64,000 nt of DNA from JBELHR01 sp049606855 (GTDB lineage: Bacteria > Bacteroidota > Bacteroidia > Flavobacteriales > Flavobacteriaceae). The stretch's first letter is position 1. Each line of letters starts with the position of its first letter. This document shows positions 34,196 to 43,943 of the stretch, piece by piece. A model generated the notes under the pieces. That model was not told the origin of the DNA. It ran no database searches and saw nothing but the letters and a program-made list of their open reading frames with translations. The stretch covers positions 186,001 through 250,000 of the forward strand of contig JBMYVY010000003.1 in assembly GCA_049606855.1 (NCBI GenBank), written 5' to 3'. The translations under genes were made by a program, and so were the position numbers.

Positions 34196-36682
34196 ATGGC
34201 AAAGAATTTAGTGATTGTAGAGTCACCTGCAAAAGCAAAAACAATTGAAAAGTTTTTAGGGAAGGATTATCAAGTGGAGTCCTGTTTTGGTCATATCGCC
34301 GATTTGCCTTCGGGTGAACTGGGGGTTGATGTCGATGGTGATTTTGAACCTAAATATGTGGTTTCTGACGATAAGAAATCTGTAGTATCAAAACTCAAAT
34401 CTTTGGCTAAGAAATCTGATGTTGTATGGTTAGCGAGTGATGAGGACCGTGAAGGAGAAGCAATTGCTTGGCACTTGCAGGAACAATTAAAGCTCAATGA
34501 TAAAGAGACCAAAAGAATTGTTTTTCATGAAATTACGAAAAAAGCAATCTTAAAGGCCATAGAAAACCCTAGAGAGATTAATCATAATATGGTTAACGCT
34601 CAACAAGCGAGAAGAGTACTAGATAGAATTGTCGGGTACGAATTGTCTCCGGTGTTGTGGAGAAAGGTTAAAGGAGGCCTTTCAGCGGGAAGAGTGCAGT
34701 CGGTTGCAGTTCGCCTAATTGTGGAAAGGGAACGTTCTATTTTAGGTTTTAATTCGGAAACCTTTTACAAAGTTGTTGCTGAATTTAAGACACCTCAAGG
34801 AAAAGTGTTTAAGGCCAATTTGCCAAAACAATTTGAAAATAAGCAAAATGCATTAGACTTTTTAAATAGTTGTATTGGAGCTGATTTTTCTGTTCAGAGT
34901 CTTCAGAAAAAACCTGCATCTAAATCACCCTCCGCGCCTTTTACGACTTCTACATTGCAACAAGAAGCTTCAAGGAAATTAGCTTTTCCGGTGGCCAAAA
35001 CCATGATGGTGGCTCAACGACTATATGAAGCAGGTTTGATTACCTATATGAGAACGGATTCGGTGAATTTATCAAATGACGCGAAGACTGCAGCTCAAAA
35101 TGAAATCATTAGATCTTATGGTGAGGAATTTTCAAAACCAAGAGATTTTAGAACAAAATCAAAAGGAGCTCAAGAAGCGCACGAGGCAATTAGACCAACC
35201 AATTTAGAAAATCATTCTATCTCAGGTGACTTTGATCAGTCTCGATTATATGAGCTGATATGGAAAAGGACAGTTGCTTCTCAGATGAGTGATGCGCAAT
35301 TAGAGCGCACAGTTGCACGTATAAAAAATGACAGAAATAAGGAATTACTTTCCGCTCGTGGAGAAATGATTAAGTTCGAAGGGTTCCTAAAAGTATATTT
35401 AGAAGGAGTAGATAACGAAGAGGATGATCAGGCAGGAATGCTTCCTAAATTGGAAGAGGGAATGAATCTTGATATGAAAAACATGGATGCGACTCAAAGG
35501 TTTTCAAAAGCTCCATATCGATTTACGGAAGCGAGTTTGGTAAAACAGCTTGAAGAACTTGGTATTGGTAGACCCTCTACTTACGCACCTACTATTTCAA
35601 CGATCCAAAGACGTAATTATGTGGAAAAGGGTAGTGCCGAAGGTAAGGAAAGATCCTATGAAAAACTTGTAATTAAGAACGGAGCGGTTGAGCAACAAGT
35701 TTTAAAAGAGAACGTTGGAGCGGATAAGGGTAAATTGATTCCTACAGATATTGGAATGATTGTAAATGATTTCTTGACAGGTAATTTTCCTGCGATTATG
35801 GAGTACAGCTTTACCTCTAAAGCAGAGGAAGTAATGGATGAAATCGCTGAAGGGAAAGAGGATTGGAAAAAGGTAACCGAACGTTTCTATAAAGATTTCC
35901 ATCATTCTGTAAAGGAGGTTTCTGAACATGCTCAAAGAGAAAGTGGAGAGCGTATTTTAGGGGAGGATCCAAAAACTGGAAAAACTGTTTTGGTTCGACT
36001 TGGTAAATTTGGTCCAATAGCTCAAATTGGAAGTCCGGATGATGAAGAAAAGCAGTTTGCTTCGCTTCAAAAAGATCAACATTTGGGAACCATTACATTG
36101 GAGGAAGCATTGGATTTATTCTTGCTTCCTAAAAATCTTGGAACCTATGAAGGTGAGGAAGTAATAGTTTCTAACGGTCGATTTGGACCTTATATTCGAT
36201 TTGGCAAAACCTATGTTTCACTTCCTAAAGACGTTGAGCCTTTAAATGTTGATATGGCAATTGCCACTGAATTAATAATTGAAAAACAAAAGGCAGATGC
36301 GCCTATAGCCTTTTATGAGGAGTTGCCTGTGCAAAAAGGAGTTGGTCGATTTGGACCTTATTTGAAATGGAACAGCATATTTATCAATGTGAATAAGAAA
36401 TACAATTTTGATGCATTAAGCCAGTCTGATATTGAAGAACTCATTGAAGACAAGAAGCAAAAGGAGCGTGACAAAATTATTCATAATTGGGAAGAGCAAG
36501 GAATACGAGTTGAAAAAGCACGATGGGGAAGATCCAATATTATTAAAGGCAAAACTAAGATAGAACTCCCTAAAACAGTGGATGCGGCAGCACTTACTTT
36601 AGGGGATGTTGAGGAAATTTTGGCTAAGAATGCCCCCAAAAAAAGGAAGACTACTCGAAAAACTACGAAAAAAAAGAGCTAA
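34196..36682 (+). CDS. topA: DNA topoisomerase I
   Basis: Type IA topoisomerase relaxing negative supercoils, 828 residues. The TOPRIM domain has LVIVESPAKAKTIEKFLG and ASDEDREGEAIAWHL; the catalytic Tyr284 lies in LITYMRTDSVNLS; IGRPSTYAPTISTI follows. In place of zinc fingers the C-terminus has repeats with the core GRFGPY: LGKFGPIAQIG, NGRFGPYIRFG and GRFGPYLKWN. It ends in a Lys-rich tail (KKRKTTRKTTKKKS) that can bind DNA. Confidence 0.97.
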   Translation: MAKNLVIVESPAKAKTIEKFLGKDYQVESCFGHIADLPSGELGVDVDGDFEPKYVVSDDKKSVVSKLKSLAKKSDVVWLASDEDREGEAIAWHLQEQLKLNDKETKRIVFHEITKKAILKAIENPREINHNMVNAQQARRVLDRIVGYELSPVLWRKVKGGLSAGRVQSVAVRLIVERERSILGFNSETFYKVVAEFKTPQGKVFKANLPKQFENKQNALDFLNSCIGADFSVQSLQKKPASKSPSAPFTTSTLQQEASRKLAFPVAKTMMVAQRLYEAGLITYMRTDSVNLSNDAKTAAQNEIIRSYGEEFSKPRDFRTKSKGAQEAHEAIRPTNLENHSISGDFDQSRLYELIWKRTVASQMSDAQLERTVARIKNDRNKELLSARGEMIKFEGFLKVYLEGVDNEEDDQAGMLPKLEEGMNLDMKNMDATQRFSKAPYRFTEASLVKQLEELGIGRPSTYAPTISTIQRRNYVEKGSAEGKERSYEKLVIKNGAVEQQVLKENVGADKGKLIPTDIGMIVNDFLTGNFPAIMEYSFTSKAEEVMDEIAEGKEDWKKVTERFYKDFHHSVKEVSEHAQRESGERILGEDPKTGKTVLVRLGKFGPIAQIGSPDDEEKQFASLQKDQHLGTITLEEALDLFLLPKNLGTYEGEEVIVSNGRFGPYIRFGKTYVSLPKDVEPLNVDMAIATELIIEKQKADAPIAFYEELPVQKGVGRFGPYLKWNSIFINVNKKYNFDALSQSDIEELIEDKKQKERDKIIHNWEEQGIRVEKARWGRSNIIKGKTKIELPKTVDAAALTLGDVEEILAKNAPKKRKTTRKTTKKKS

Positions 36683-36707
36683 AGTAAGTCTAATTCAAAT
36701 TTTAGTG

Positions 36708-36715
36708 TAAATTTG
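36708..36715 (+). promoter_or_regulatory. Candidate -7 element before the arginase-like gene
   Basis: TAAATTTG matches TAnnTTTG and ends 30 bases before the ATG. No TTG lies at the expected -33 distance. Confidence 0.35.
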
Positions 36716-36745
36716 GATTAATAGAATAATAGTTACCCCTTTGAT

Positions 36746-37873
36746 ATGCTTTCAGCTTACCTAAATCCTATTTCGAAAGATGTAGCTCAAGAGCTTTTGC
36801 TCTTGGGGAAAGGACATTGTGGGAATAAACTAAAAATCCACACTGAAGAAGATTCACTCCCTGAATTATCTAATCTCGATATTGCTGTTTTTACAATCGG
36901 AGAACCTAAACGCCATGATGCGATTCGAAAAGAATTTTATCAATTGTACTCAGGTAATTGGAAATTGACTGTAGCTGATTTGGGAAATCTCATTCCTGGA
37001 AGTGAAAATACAGATACTTTTTTTGCGGTTAAGCAGATTTGCAACACTTTATTGAAAAACAATGTGATTCCTGTAGTTATAGGAGTTGGGCATGAATTGA
37101 CTTACTCTTGTTACCGGGCATTTGATGATCTAGAACAAACGGTCAATTTGGCTGTCGTCGATTCTAAGTTTGATTTGGGCAGTATCGATCAGGAAATAAG
37201 TGCTCATTCTTATTTGAGTCATATTGTAATGGAAGAGCCTAATAATCTTTTTAATTTTTCCAATATAGGTTATCAAACGTATTATAATGCTCAAGAGGAA
37301 TTAGATTTAATTGATTCTTTGGCATTTGATGCTTATCGATTAGGTGAGGCAAAGGACTTAACGATTATTGAACCCATTTTTAGAGACTCAGATATTGTGA
37401 GTATTGATTTGTCTTCATTGAGAAATGCAGAATCACCGGGATGCAAATCAAATGGTCCAAATGGATTTTATGCAGATGAAATCTGCGCGATCTCTCGTTA
37501 TGCTGGGATAAGCGATAAATTGAGCTTGTTTGGGATGTTTGAGTATGAACCATTAATGGATAGAGAAGGGATGACAGCAAAATTGATGGCTCAGATGATT
37601 TGGTATTTTATTGAAGGAGTCAGTTATAGGGCTAAGGATTTTCCGTTTGGAACAAAAAAGAATTATTTCAAGTACATCGTTCCTCATCAAGAAGAGGAAA
37701 TAAACTTCTATAAAAGCGACAAAAGTGGTCGATGGTGGATGGAAATAAAAAACGATGTACACAATAAATACGATAGACATTCGTTAGTACCATGTACTTA
37801 TGAAGATTATTTGGAAGCATGTGAGCAGAGAGTGCCAGAACGTTGGTTTAAGGCATTAAAAAAGTTTTCGTGA
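36746..37873 (+). CDS. Arginase/formimidoylglutamase-fold protein with altered metal site
   Basis: A 375-residue protein with the ureohydrolase layout: VIGVGHELTY (His116, place of GGDH), VDSKFD at 138-143 (place of DAHxD) and SIDLSSL at 219-225 (place of SxDxD). Four of six metal ligands are present (His116, Asp139, Asp143, Asp221); the expected His is Lys141 and the last Asp is Ser223. A normal two-manganese centre is therefore unlikely. It lies between topA and gldK, 46 bases before gldK. A gene of this kind upstream of gldK is, as I recall, common in flavobacteria, so a structural or regulatory link with gliding/T9SS is plausible but unproven. Confidence 0.8.
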   Translation: MLSAYLNPISKDVAQELLLLGKGHCGNKLKIHTEEDSLPELSNLDIAVFTIGEPKRHDAIRKEFYQLYSGNWKLTVADLGNLIPGSENTDTFFAVKQICNTLLKNNVIPVVIGVGHELTYSCYRAFDDLEQTVNLAVVDSKFDLGSIDQEISAHSYLSHIVMEEPNNLFNFSNIGYQTYYNAQEELDLIDSLAFDAYRLGEAKDLTIIEPIFRDSDIVSIDLSSLRNAESPGCKSNGPNGFYADEICAISRYAGISDKLSLFGMFEYEPLMDREGMTAKLMAQMIWYFIEGVSYRAKDFPFGTKKNYFKYIVPHQEEEINFYKSDKSGRWWMEIKNDVHNKYDRHSLVPCTYEDYLEACEQRVPERWFKALKKFS

Positions 37874-37883
37874 TTTCATGAAT

Positions 37884-37914
37884 TTTGAATAGAATAAAAA
37901 ATATTATAGGTTTA
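37884..37914 (+). promoter_or_regulatory. Promoter of gldK, adjacent to the start codon
   Basis: TTTG at 37884-37887, 19-base spacer, TAGGTTTA at 37907-37914 (one mismatch, final A for G). Only 5 bases separate it from the gldK ATG, so the mRNA would have almost no leader. Confidence 0.5.
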
Positions 37915-37919
37915 CAAAC

Positions 37920-39311
37920 ATGATAAAGAACATAGTAGGAATAGCCCTTTTGGGATTGATTTTATCGAACTGTGGGACAGGAAGCGATCGTGGAGAACTC
38001 GTTACTAGTAATGGAGGATCCAAGTGGTATGCTGAAAAGCCACATGGTATGGTACTGGTACCATCAGGTTCGTTTACTATGGGGAAGGAAGATGAAGATG
38101 TAATTGGAAGTTTAAATACCCCGACAAGAACAGTTACTGTTAAACAATACTTCATGGATGAAACTGAAGTAACGAACGCTGAATACAAAAGCTTTGTTAC
38201 TTGGGTAAGAGATTCCATTGTAAGAACTAAATTGGCTCTAGCAGCAGATTTAAAATCTTATGCAAATACTGCTCCAACAGATGCAAGAGGAAGGCGAAAT
38301 GTGGAAGGAATCGAGCGTTATGCTTTTAGAGCGCCACAAGATCCAAATTCATTAACTCCGTATGAGCAATATATGAACGACTATTATGGTGGTGTTGGAG
38401 ATGTGAATTCCGAAACTCAGGGAAGAGCATTGGATTGGTCTGAAGATTTGATATGGGACACTTCAAATTACCCAGATGTTGAATATGTCGAGGTAATGGA
38501 TGAAATGTATTTACCTGTTGAAGAAACCTATGACGGAAGAAGAATTTTAGATGTTAAAAAATTGAATTTTGCTTTTTCATGGTTTGATAATGCGAATGCA
38601 GCCAATGAAGGGCAGGGAAGAAAGGACTTTATAAAAAGAGAAGTAGTGAATGTTTATCCGGATACAACAGTATGGATAAAGGATTTCAATTATAGCTATA
38701 ATGATCCAATGCATCAAAATTATTTTTGGCATGAAGCCTTTGCTGACTATCCTGTGGTAGGAGTGACTTGGGATCAGGCAAGAGCATTTTGTAATTGGAG
38801 AACAAAGAAGAGAAACGATTATTTGAGAACTAAACAAGGAGCCGCTTTAGTCCCTTATTTTAGATTACCAACTGAAGCGGAATGGGAATATGCCGCAAGA
38901 GGTGGTCTTGATTTCGGGAAATTTCCATGGGGTGGACCGTACACAACAAGTGATCGAGGATGTTTTTTAGCAAACTTTAAACCAGTGCGAGGAGATTATG
39001 CAGTTGATGGTGCTCTTTATACTATGGAGGCCAAATCATATAATGCCAACGACTATGGATTGTATAATATGGCAGGAAATGTTTCGGAGTGGACCGGCAC
39101 CGCATATAACGATGCTTCTTATGGACTAGGTTCTACCATGAATCCTAGTGTAGAGGACGCTACAAATCCCAAAAAAGTAATTCGAGGAGGATCATGGAAG
39201 GATATTGCCTACTTTTTGGAAGTGAGCACAAGAGATTATGAATACGCAGATACAGCTAGATCTTATATTGGATTTAGAACAGTTCAAGACTATTTAGGAA
39301 AAGATAAATAA
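37920..39311 (+). CDS. gldK: Gliding motility/T9SS lipoprotein GldK
   Basis: An outer membrane lipoprotein (lipobox ILSNC, Cys18) of the formylglycine-generating-enzyme fold: MVLVPSGSFTMGKEDED, TEVTNAEYKSFV, PVVGVTWDQARAFCNWR, LPTEAEWEYAARGG, GNVSEWTGTAYN and KVIRGGSWKD. With GldN it forms the ring under the outer membrane in the type 9 secretion system. First of four consecutive gld genes. The 463-residue length is normal for GldK. Confidence 0.97.
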   Translation: MIKNIVGIALLGLILSNCGTGSDRGELVTSNGGSKWYAEKPHGMVLVPSGSFTMGKEDEDVIGSLNTPTRTVTVKQYFMDETEVTNAEYKSFVTWVRDSIVRTKLALAADLKSYANTAPTDARGRRNVEGIERYAFRAPQDPNSLTPYEQYMNDYYGGVGDVNSETQGRALDWSEDLIWDTSNYPDVEYVEVMDEMYLPVEETYDGRRILDVKKLNFAFSWFDNANAANEGQGRKDFIKREVVNVYPDTTVWIKDFNYSYNDPMHQNYFWHEAFADYPVVGVTWDQARAFCNWRTKKRNDYLRTKQGAALVPYFRLPTEAEWEYAARGGLDFGKFPWGGPYTTSDRGCFLANFKPVRGDYAVDGALYTMEAKSYNANDYGLYNMAGNVSEWTGTAYNDASYGLGSTMNPSVEDATNPKKVIRGGSWKDIAYFLEVSTRDYEYADTARSYIGFRTVQDYLGKDK

Positions 39312-39352
39312 AATATACCCTTAAGTAAAACACGAAAAAAAATCAACTAATC

Positions 39353-39985
39353 ATGAGTACAACAGCAAACAAAAAGAAATTTATTAATATGGTATATGGT
39401 CTAGGAGCGGCCATTGTGATTCTTGGAGCATTGTTTAAGATTCAACATATCAACATCGGATTTATAACAGGAGGATTAGTGTTGTCCATAGGTTTAGTTA
39501 CTGAGGCTATAATTTTTGTGATTTCCGCTTTTGACACACCGGAGGAAGATTTAGACTGGACTAAGGTTTATCCTCAATTAGCTGGAGGAACAGCAGGGAA
39601 AAAGACTGAAAGTCCTGATGGATTGCTTTCAAAGAAGCTAGATGAAATGTTAAAAGAAGCAAATTTGGATTCAAAACTTTTGGAGGATTTAACCAAGAGC
39701 ATTCAAAATTTTGAAGGAGCAGCTAAGGTTATGGGACCGGCTTCTGAGACCATTGCATCTTCCAACAAGTACAATGAAGAAATGACTAGGGCTGCAGAAC
39801 AAATGCAGAAATTGAATGAGTTATATGCTTCTCAAATGCAATCGGCTTCTATGCAGGCTAATGCAAATGCTGAGATGGCTGAAAACTCTCAAAAACTTAA
39901 AGAACAAATGGAATCTTTGGCGAGCAATTTAAGCTCTCTAAACGATGTCTATGGCGGAATGCTTTCTGCAATGAACAAAAACTAA
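39353..39985 (+). CDS. gldL: Gliding motility/T9SS motor protein GldL
   Basis: A 210-residue inner membrane protein with two membrane helices: MVYGLGAAIVILGALFKIQ, followed by HINIGFITGGLVLSIGLVTE and IIFVISAF. The cytoplasmic remainder is a helical, Met/Gln/Ala-rich coiled coil (LDEMLKEANLDSKLLEDL, EEMTRAAEQMQKLNELYASQ). GldL with GldM is the proton-driven rotary motor of the T9SS; a Glu in TM2 (LVTEAIIF) fits the charge-relay residue. Confidence 0.97.
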   Translation: MSTTANKKKFINMVYGLGAAIVILGALFKIQHINIGFITGGLVLSIGLVTEAIIFVISAFDTPEEDLDWTKVYPQLAGGTAGKKTESPDGLLSKKLDEMLKEANLDSKLLEDLTKSIQNFEGAAKVMGPASETIASSNKYNEEMTRAAEQMQKLNELYASQMQSASMQANANAEMAENSQKLKEQMESLASNLSSLNDVYGGMLSAMNKN

Positions 39986-40011
39986 GTTTTAACCCCTAAA
40001 GATTTACCATT

Positions 40012-41556
40012 ATGGCAGGAGGAAAATTGTCCCCTAGACAGAGAATGATAAACTTAATGTACTTGGTCTTTATTGCAATGTTGGCCATGAACATGAGTAA
40101 GGAAGTCTTATCGGCTTTCGGAAATATAAATGAAAAGTTAGTTGATGATAATACTCGAGCTCAATCCAATTCTGGCCGTGTTTTAGATGCTTTAGAATTG
40201 AAAGCATCAGAACAGCCTGATAAGTATAGAGATGAATTCGAAAAAGCAAAGACTATTAAGGAGAAATCTGACGAATTCCACAACTACTTAGAAGGTCTAA
40301 AAGATCATCTTTTAGTAGAGGTAGAGGATGCTCAGGATTATGAATCAATGGATAAAACGGAACCTGGAGATGTATTGTTTTTTCAAGGGGATGGATATTC
40401 AGTGGAAGGTGAGCAATTTATTGAAAAAATAAATGCTTATAAAAATGATATGATTGAGGTGTTAGGTCCAGATGCACCGGCAGAGGTAGTTGACGACATC
40501 AACAATCGGTTTGATACTTCAGATCAAGACGTTGGAGAGGCAGGGAAACAACCTTGGTTGAATGCTCGCTATGAGGGCTTCCCACTGATCGCTACGATTA
40601 CAAATATTACAGCTTTACAATCTGATATTGTTGCTACAGAACGTGAAATTTTTAATTTCATGCTAAGTGGGCAATTAGAAATTGACGCTGGTGTGAATGC
40701 AGATACCTATGGTACTATTTTTATGCCTGATAAGCCGGCATTTCTTCAAGGAGAAAGGGTGACAGGTAAAATTGTTTTAGGACGATACGACGCGTCATTA
40801 AAGCCTGATAAAGTTGTGGTAAATGGCCAAGATATGAATAAGATGAAAGATGGAGCTGCTTTGGTTTCTGTTTCTGGTGGTCGTGTAGGTGAAAATAAAT
40901 TGACTGGTGAATTTGTTTTCCAACAAGGAGGAGAGTCAGTAAGTATTCCTATTGATGCTACGTATATGGTAGTTGCTAAACCTTCTGATGCAGTTATTTC
41001 TGCAGATAAAATGAATGTAGTATACCGTGGTATAGAAAACCCGATTACAATTTCTATTCCTGGAGTTGCAGATAAGGATGTACGAGCCTCTGCAACCGGA
41101 TTAAAGAAAGTTAAAGGGATAAATTATGTAATCAATCCTGGAAAAGGAAAAGAGGTGGTTATAAATGTTTCTGGAACCATGTCCAATGGTGAACGAGTAA
41201 ATTCTAAAAAAGTTTTTAGAATTAAGGATATTCCTGCTCCTATGGCTTCTGTAAGACGTGAGGTTGGTGTGGTTAAAATGCCAAAAGCGAGTTTGTCTAA
41301 AGCAACAATTGGAGCAGAGTTAGTAGATTTTGTTTTTGATTTAAAATTACAAACAACAGGATTTAAAATTAAAGTCCCTGGACAAGCTACTGTTGTGGTT
41401 AATGGGAATAAATTAGATGGTAAAGCGCAACGTGCCTTGACTAAAGCGAAACGTGGCGATATTATTACCATATTTGATGTAAAAGCAAAAATTATAGGAA
41501 ACTCTTCATATAGGTTGAAGAATGTAATGCCTGTAAGTGTAGAATTATCTAATTAA
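40012..41556 (+). CDS. gldM: Gliding motility/T9SS motor protein GldM
   Basis: A 514-residue protein with one N-terminal membrane helix (RQRMINLMYLVFIAMLAMN), then periplasmic domains D1-D4: a helical first domain up to about 220 and beta-rich domains after (IFMPDKPAFLQGERVTGKIV, YRGIENPITISIPGV, KVFRIKDIPAPMASV). It spans the periplasm to contact the GldK/GldN ring and transmits rotation. It follows gldL by 26 bases. Confidence 0.97.
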   Translation: MAGGKLSPRQRMINLMYLVFIAMLAMNMSKEVLSAFGNINEKLVDDNTRAQSNSGRVLDALELKASEQPDKYRDEFEKAKTIKEKSDEFHNYLEGLKDHLLVEVEDAQDYESMDKTEPGDVLFFQGDGYSVEGEQFIEKINAYKNDMIEVLGPDAPAEVVDDINNRFDTSDQDVGEAGKQPWLNARYEGFPLIATITNITALQSDIVATEREIFNFMLSGQLEIDAGVNADTYGTIFMPDKPAFLQGERVTGKIVLGRYDASLKPDKVVVNGQDMNKMKDGAALVSVSGGRVGENKLTGEFVFQQGGESVSIPIDATYMVVAKPSDAVISADKMNVVYRGIENPITISIPGVADKDVRASATGLKKVKGINYVINPGKGKEVVINVSGTMSNGERVNSKKVFRIKDIPAPMASVRREVGVVKMPKASLSKATIGAELVDFVFDLKLQTTGFKIKVPGQATVVVNGNKLDGKAQRALTKAKRGDIITIFDVKAKIIGNSSYRLKNVMPVSVELSN

Positions 41557-41561
41557 GAATT

Positions 41562-42461
41562 ATGATTAAAAAGAATATCATTGGTTTTGTTGGGCTATTT
41601 TTAATGATTGGATCATTGCAGGCTCAGGTAAATATACTCAATGCTAAATCGGCTCAGGATATTAACTCTATGGCGGCTCAAGCTCTTGCTGATGCAGAGG
41701 ATAAGCCTTTGCCATATGGATATGTCAGCGATCGTGATATTCTGTGGTCAAAAGTAGTCTGGGAATATATTGATCTTAATCAACGTATGAATCTTCCACT
41801 GTATTATCCTGTGGATACTACTAATGTGGAAACTTATCGACGTAGTTTATACCATACCCTTTTGCAGGGAATAAGAAGTGGAAAAATTAAAGAAGTTTAT
41901 GATGATTCTTATTTTACCGCTAGACTTACCGCAAAAGAAATTAACGGAAAACTGTTGAGAGTTGATACGGCTGATGGGGGCTATGATTTATTGAATGAGG
42001 GAGAGACTAACATTTCCGAATACGTTGATTCTGTTGCGATACAATCTCAGGATATTCAAGGTTTTAGAACTAAAGGGATCTGGTATTTTGATAAACGCCA
42101 AGGGGAATTGAGGTACCGATTACTTGCCATTGCGCCTGTAGCACCTGACGTTCAAACTTTAGGAAGAGATGATGTTCAAGACGATGAATTATTAGCGGTA
42201 TTTTGGGTATTTTATCCTGATGCGAGACAAGTATTGCACGACATGAAAGTTTTTAACGATAAAAGTTCATCCTATCCAATTTCATTTGACCATATTTTGA
42301 ATTCTAGGCGATTTAGTTCTATAATTTATCGTGAGGAAAATATGTATGGTAATAGAGATATTGCCGATTATATAAAAGGAAATTCATTATTCCAAGTACT
42401 CGAATCTGAACGGATTAAAGAATCCATTAGGAATAGAGAATTGGATATGTGGAATTATTAA
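41562..42461 (+). CDS. gldN: Gliding motility/T9SS ring protein GldN
   Basis: A 299-residue exported protein (signal 1-21, GSLQAQ). Family features: VNILNAKSAQDINSM, PLPYGYVSDRDILWSKVVWE, FRTKGIWYFDKRQGELRYR and FWVFYPDARQVLH. It partners with GldK in the periplasmic ring. It starts 5 bases after gldM; a strong terminator follows. Confidence 0.96.
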   Translation: MIKKNIIGFVGLFLMIGSLQAQVNILNAKSAQDINSMAAQALADAEDKPLPYGYVSDRDILWSKVVWEYIDLNQRMNLPLYYPVDTTNVETYRRSLYHTLLQGIRSGKIKEVYDDSYFTARLTAKEINGKLLRVDTADGGYDLLNEGETNISEYVDSVAIQSQDIQGFRTKGIWYFDKRQGELRYRLLAIAPVAPDVQTLGRDDVQDDELLAVFWVFYPDARQVLHDMKVFNDKSSSYPISFDHILNSRRFSSIIYREENMYGNRDIADYIKGNSLFQVLESERIKESIRNRELDMWNY

Positions 42462-42471
42462 ATTGCCATAG

Positions 42472-42502
42472 AAAAACTCCTACTTCAAGTAGGAGTTTTT
42501 TA
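42472..42502 (+). terminator. Terminator of gldKLMN
   Basis: AAAACTCCTAC / GTAGGAGTTTT with loop TTCAA, then T. The T run merges with the -7 element of the next gene at 42501-42508. Confidence 0.88.
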
Positions 42503-42512
42503 TTTTTGCACT

Positions 42513-43550
42513 ATGGGTAGATATGATTTTGGAATTATCGGTTATGGTTTAGCAGGTTTAGCTATTGCTAAGAGATTGAGAGATGCAGGGAAAACCGTAT
42601 TAATTCTATCGGATGATTCTCAACAAGCATCCCTCGTGGCTGGTGGAGTATGGAACCCGGTCATTCTAAAAAGGTTTACACCAGTTTGGCGTGGAGGTGA
42701 ATTTCTAAATTTGGCTTTGGATTTTTATAAAGAAATGGAACAAGAACTCGATATGAAGTTCATGGAATATTTCGATACCTACAGAATTTTAAATGATGTT
42801 GCTGAACAGAATAATTTTATTGCAGCCTCTGATCGGGTTGGCCTTGATTCCTTTTTGGATCCTGTTATTCACAAAAACTCTAATGCTGGAATTCAAGCAC
42901 CCTTCGGTTTAGGAAGGGTAAAGGGTACCGGGAAATTAAAAGTCAAGGAGCTTTTGTTGGCCTACGGGGAACAATTGGATATGATAACGGGCCATTTCGA
43001 CTTTGAAAAATTTGATCCTGAAAACCCAAAAATACAGGGAATTGAGGTAGGTAAAATGATTTTTGCAGAAGGTTTTGGCATGCACAGCAATCCTTTTTTT
43101 AACTATTTACCGTTAAAACATAGTAAGGGCGAAGTCCTGACTATTTATGCTCCACAATTGAAAATGGAACTTTTGTTAAAGGCAGGTGTTTTTGTTTTGC
43201 CGCTTGGGGAGGATTTGTATAAAGTTGGTGCTACTTATAATTGGAAAGATATCACCAATAATATATCAGAGCAGGCAAAAGAGGAATTACTCTCCAAACT
43301 CCATCCGATGCTTGATGTTCCCTTTAAAATTGTTGATCAGAAAGCGGGAATTAGGCCGACAGTTGTTGATCGAAGACCACTAATTGGAGTTCATCCCGTC
43401 CATAAAAAATTAGCCGTAATTAATGGATTGGGAACTCGCGGAGTTATGAATGCTCCCTATGCTTCTTTAAGTTTAGTAAATCATTTATTATTGGGCAAAG
43501 AGTTAGATCCTGAACTCTCTATCGATCGCTTTGTTCATCATATGAAATAA
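42513..43550 (+). CDS. FAD-dependent oxidoreductase (DAO family)
   Basis: A 345-residue cytoplasmic flavoprotein: N-terminal FAD-binding GYGLAGLAIAKRL (GxGxxG at residues about 10-15), LVAGGVWNPVILKRF, and a C-terminal nucleotide-contact segment GLGTRGVMNAPYAS, all typical of D-amino-acid oxidase/glycine oxidase-like enzymes. The substrate is unknown. The start codon is 4 bases after a perfect -7 element (TATTTTTG at 42501-42508), which implies a leaderless or nearly leaderless mRNA. Its 3' end overlaps the convergent DUF983 gene by 32 bases. Confidence 0.85.
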   Translation: MGRYDFGIIGYGLAGLAIAKRLRDAGKTVLILSDDSQQASLVAGGVWNPVILKRFTPVWRGGEFLNLALDFYKEMEQELDMKFMEYFDTYRILNDVAEQNNFIAASDRVGLDSFLDPVIHKNSNAGIQAPFGLGRVKGTGKLKVKELLLAYGEQLDMITGHFDFEKFDPENPKIQGIEVGKMIFAEGFGMHSNPFFNYLPLKHSKGEVLTIYAPQLKMELLLKAGVFVLPLGEDLYKVGATYNWKDITNNISEQAKEELLSKLHPMLDVPFKIVDQKAGIRPTVVDRRPLIGVHPVHKKLAVINGLGTRGVMNAPYASLSLVNHLLLGKELDPELSIDRFVHHMK

Positions 43551-43896
43551 AAAAATTTATCCATATAATTCTAGCAAGTCTCAAAACTACAGGGGTAGCA
43601 AGAATTAATGCAATTACTATTCCTATAAATGTTGGTAATAAGCCTATTCCTAGAGCATAAAAAAGTATAAATATACCAATAGCAAGTGCTACCGTAATAG
43701 CATAACTAACATACATCGCTCCGTAATAAAAGCTGGGCTCGAGGGCAAATTTTTGACCACAAACTGAACAATGATCTGGATTTTTAAGAATTTTATTAAA
43801 ATTCAATGTAAGTGGATATTCAAAAAAATCCCCCTCCTGACATTTAGGACACTTATTGTGAATGATACTGTACAATTTTTGACCCTTTTTAATCAT
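43519..43896 (-). CDS. DUF983 membrane protein with zinc-ribbon
   Basis: A 125-residue protein. The N-terminal half has two Cys pairs (HNKCPKCQEGDFF and DHCSVCGQKF), a probable zinc ribbon; the second half has two membrane helices (MYVSYAITVALAIGIFILFY and FIGIVIALILATPVVLRL). The family is DUF983 of unknown function. It is convergent with, and overlaps, the oxidoreductase gene. Confidence 0.88.
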   Translation of the reverse strand: MIKKGQKLYSIIHNKCPKCQEGDFFEYPLTLNFNKILKNPDHCSVCGQKFALEPSFYYGAMYVSYAITVALAIGIFILFYALGIGLLPTFIGIVIALILATPVVLRLARIIWINFFISYDEQSDR

Positions 43897-43943
43897 AAAT
43901 AAATGTATTTTTGCACGGTAAAGTTACTAAAATTAGACCGTAT

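Noticed and set aside
43911..43943. TTG start for the ABC-F gene extending the protein by 11 residues
   Set aside because: That codon is part of the -7 element TATTTTTG, so it would not be in the message; ATG 43944 gives the family N-terminus.
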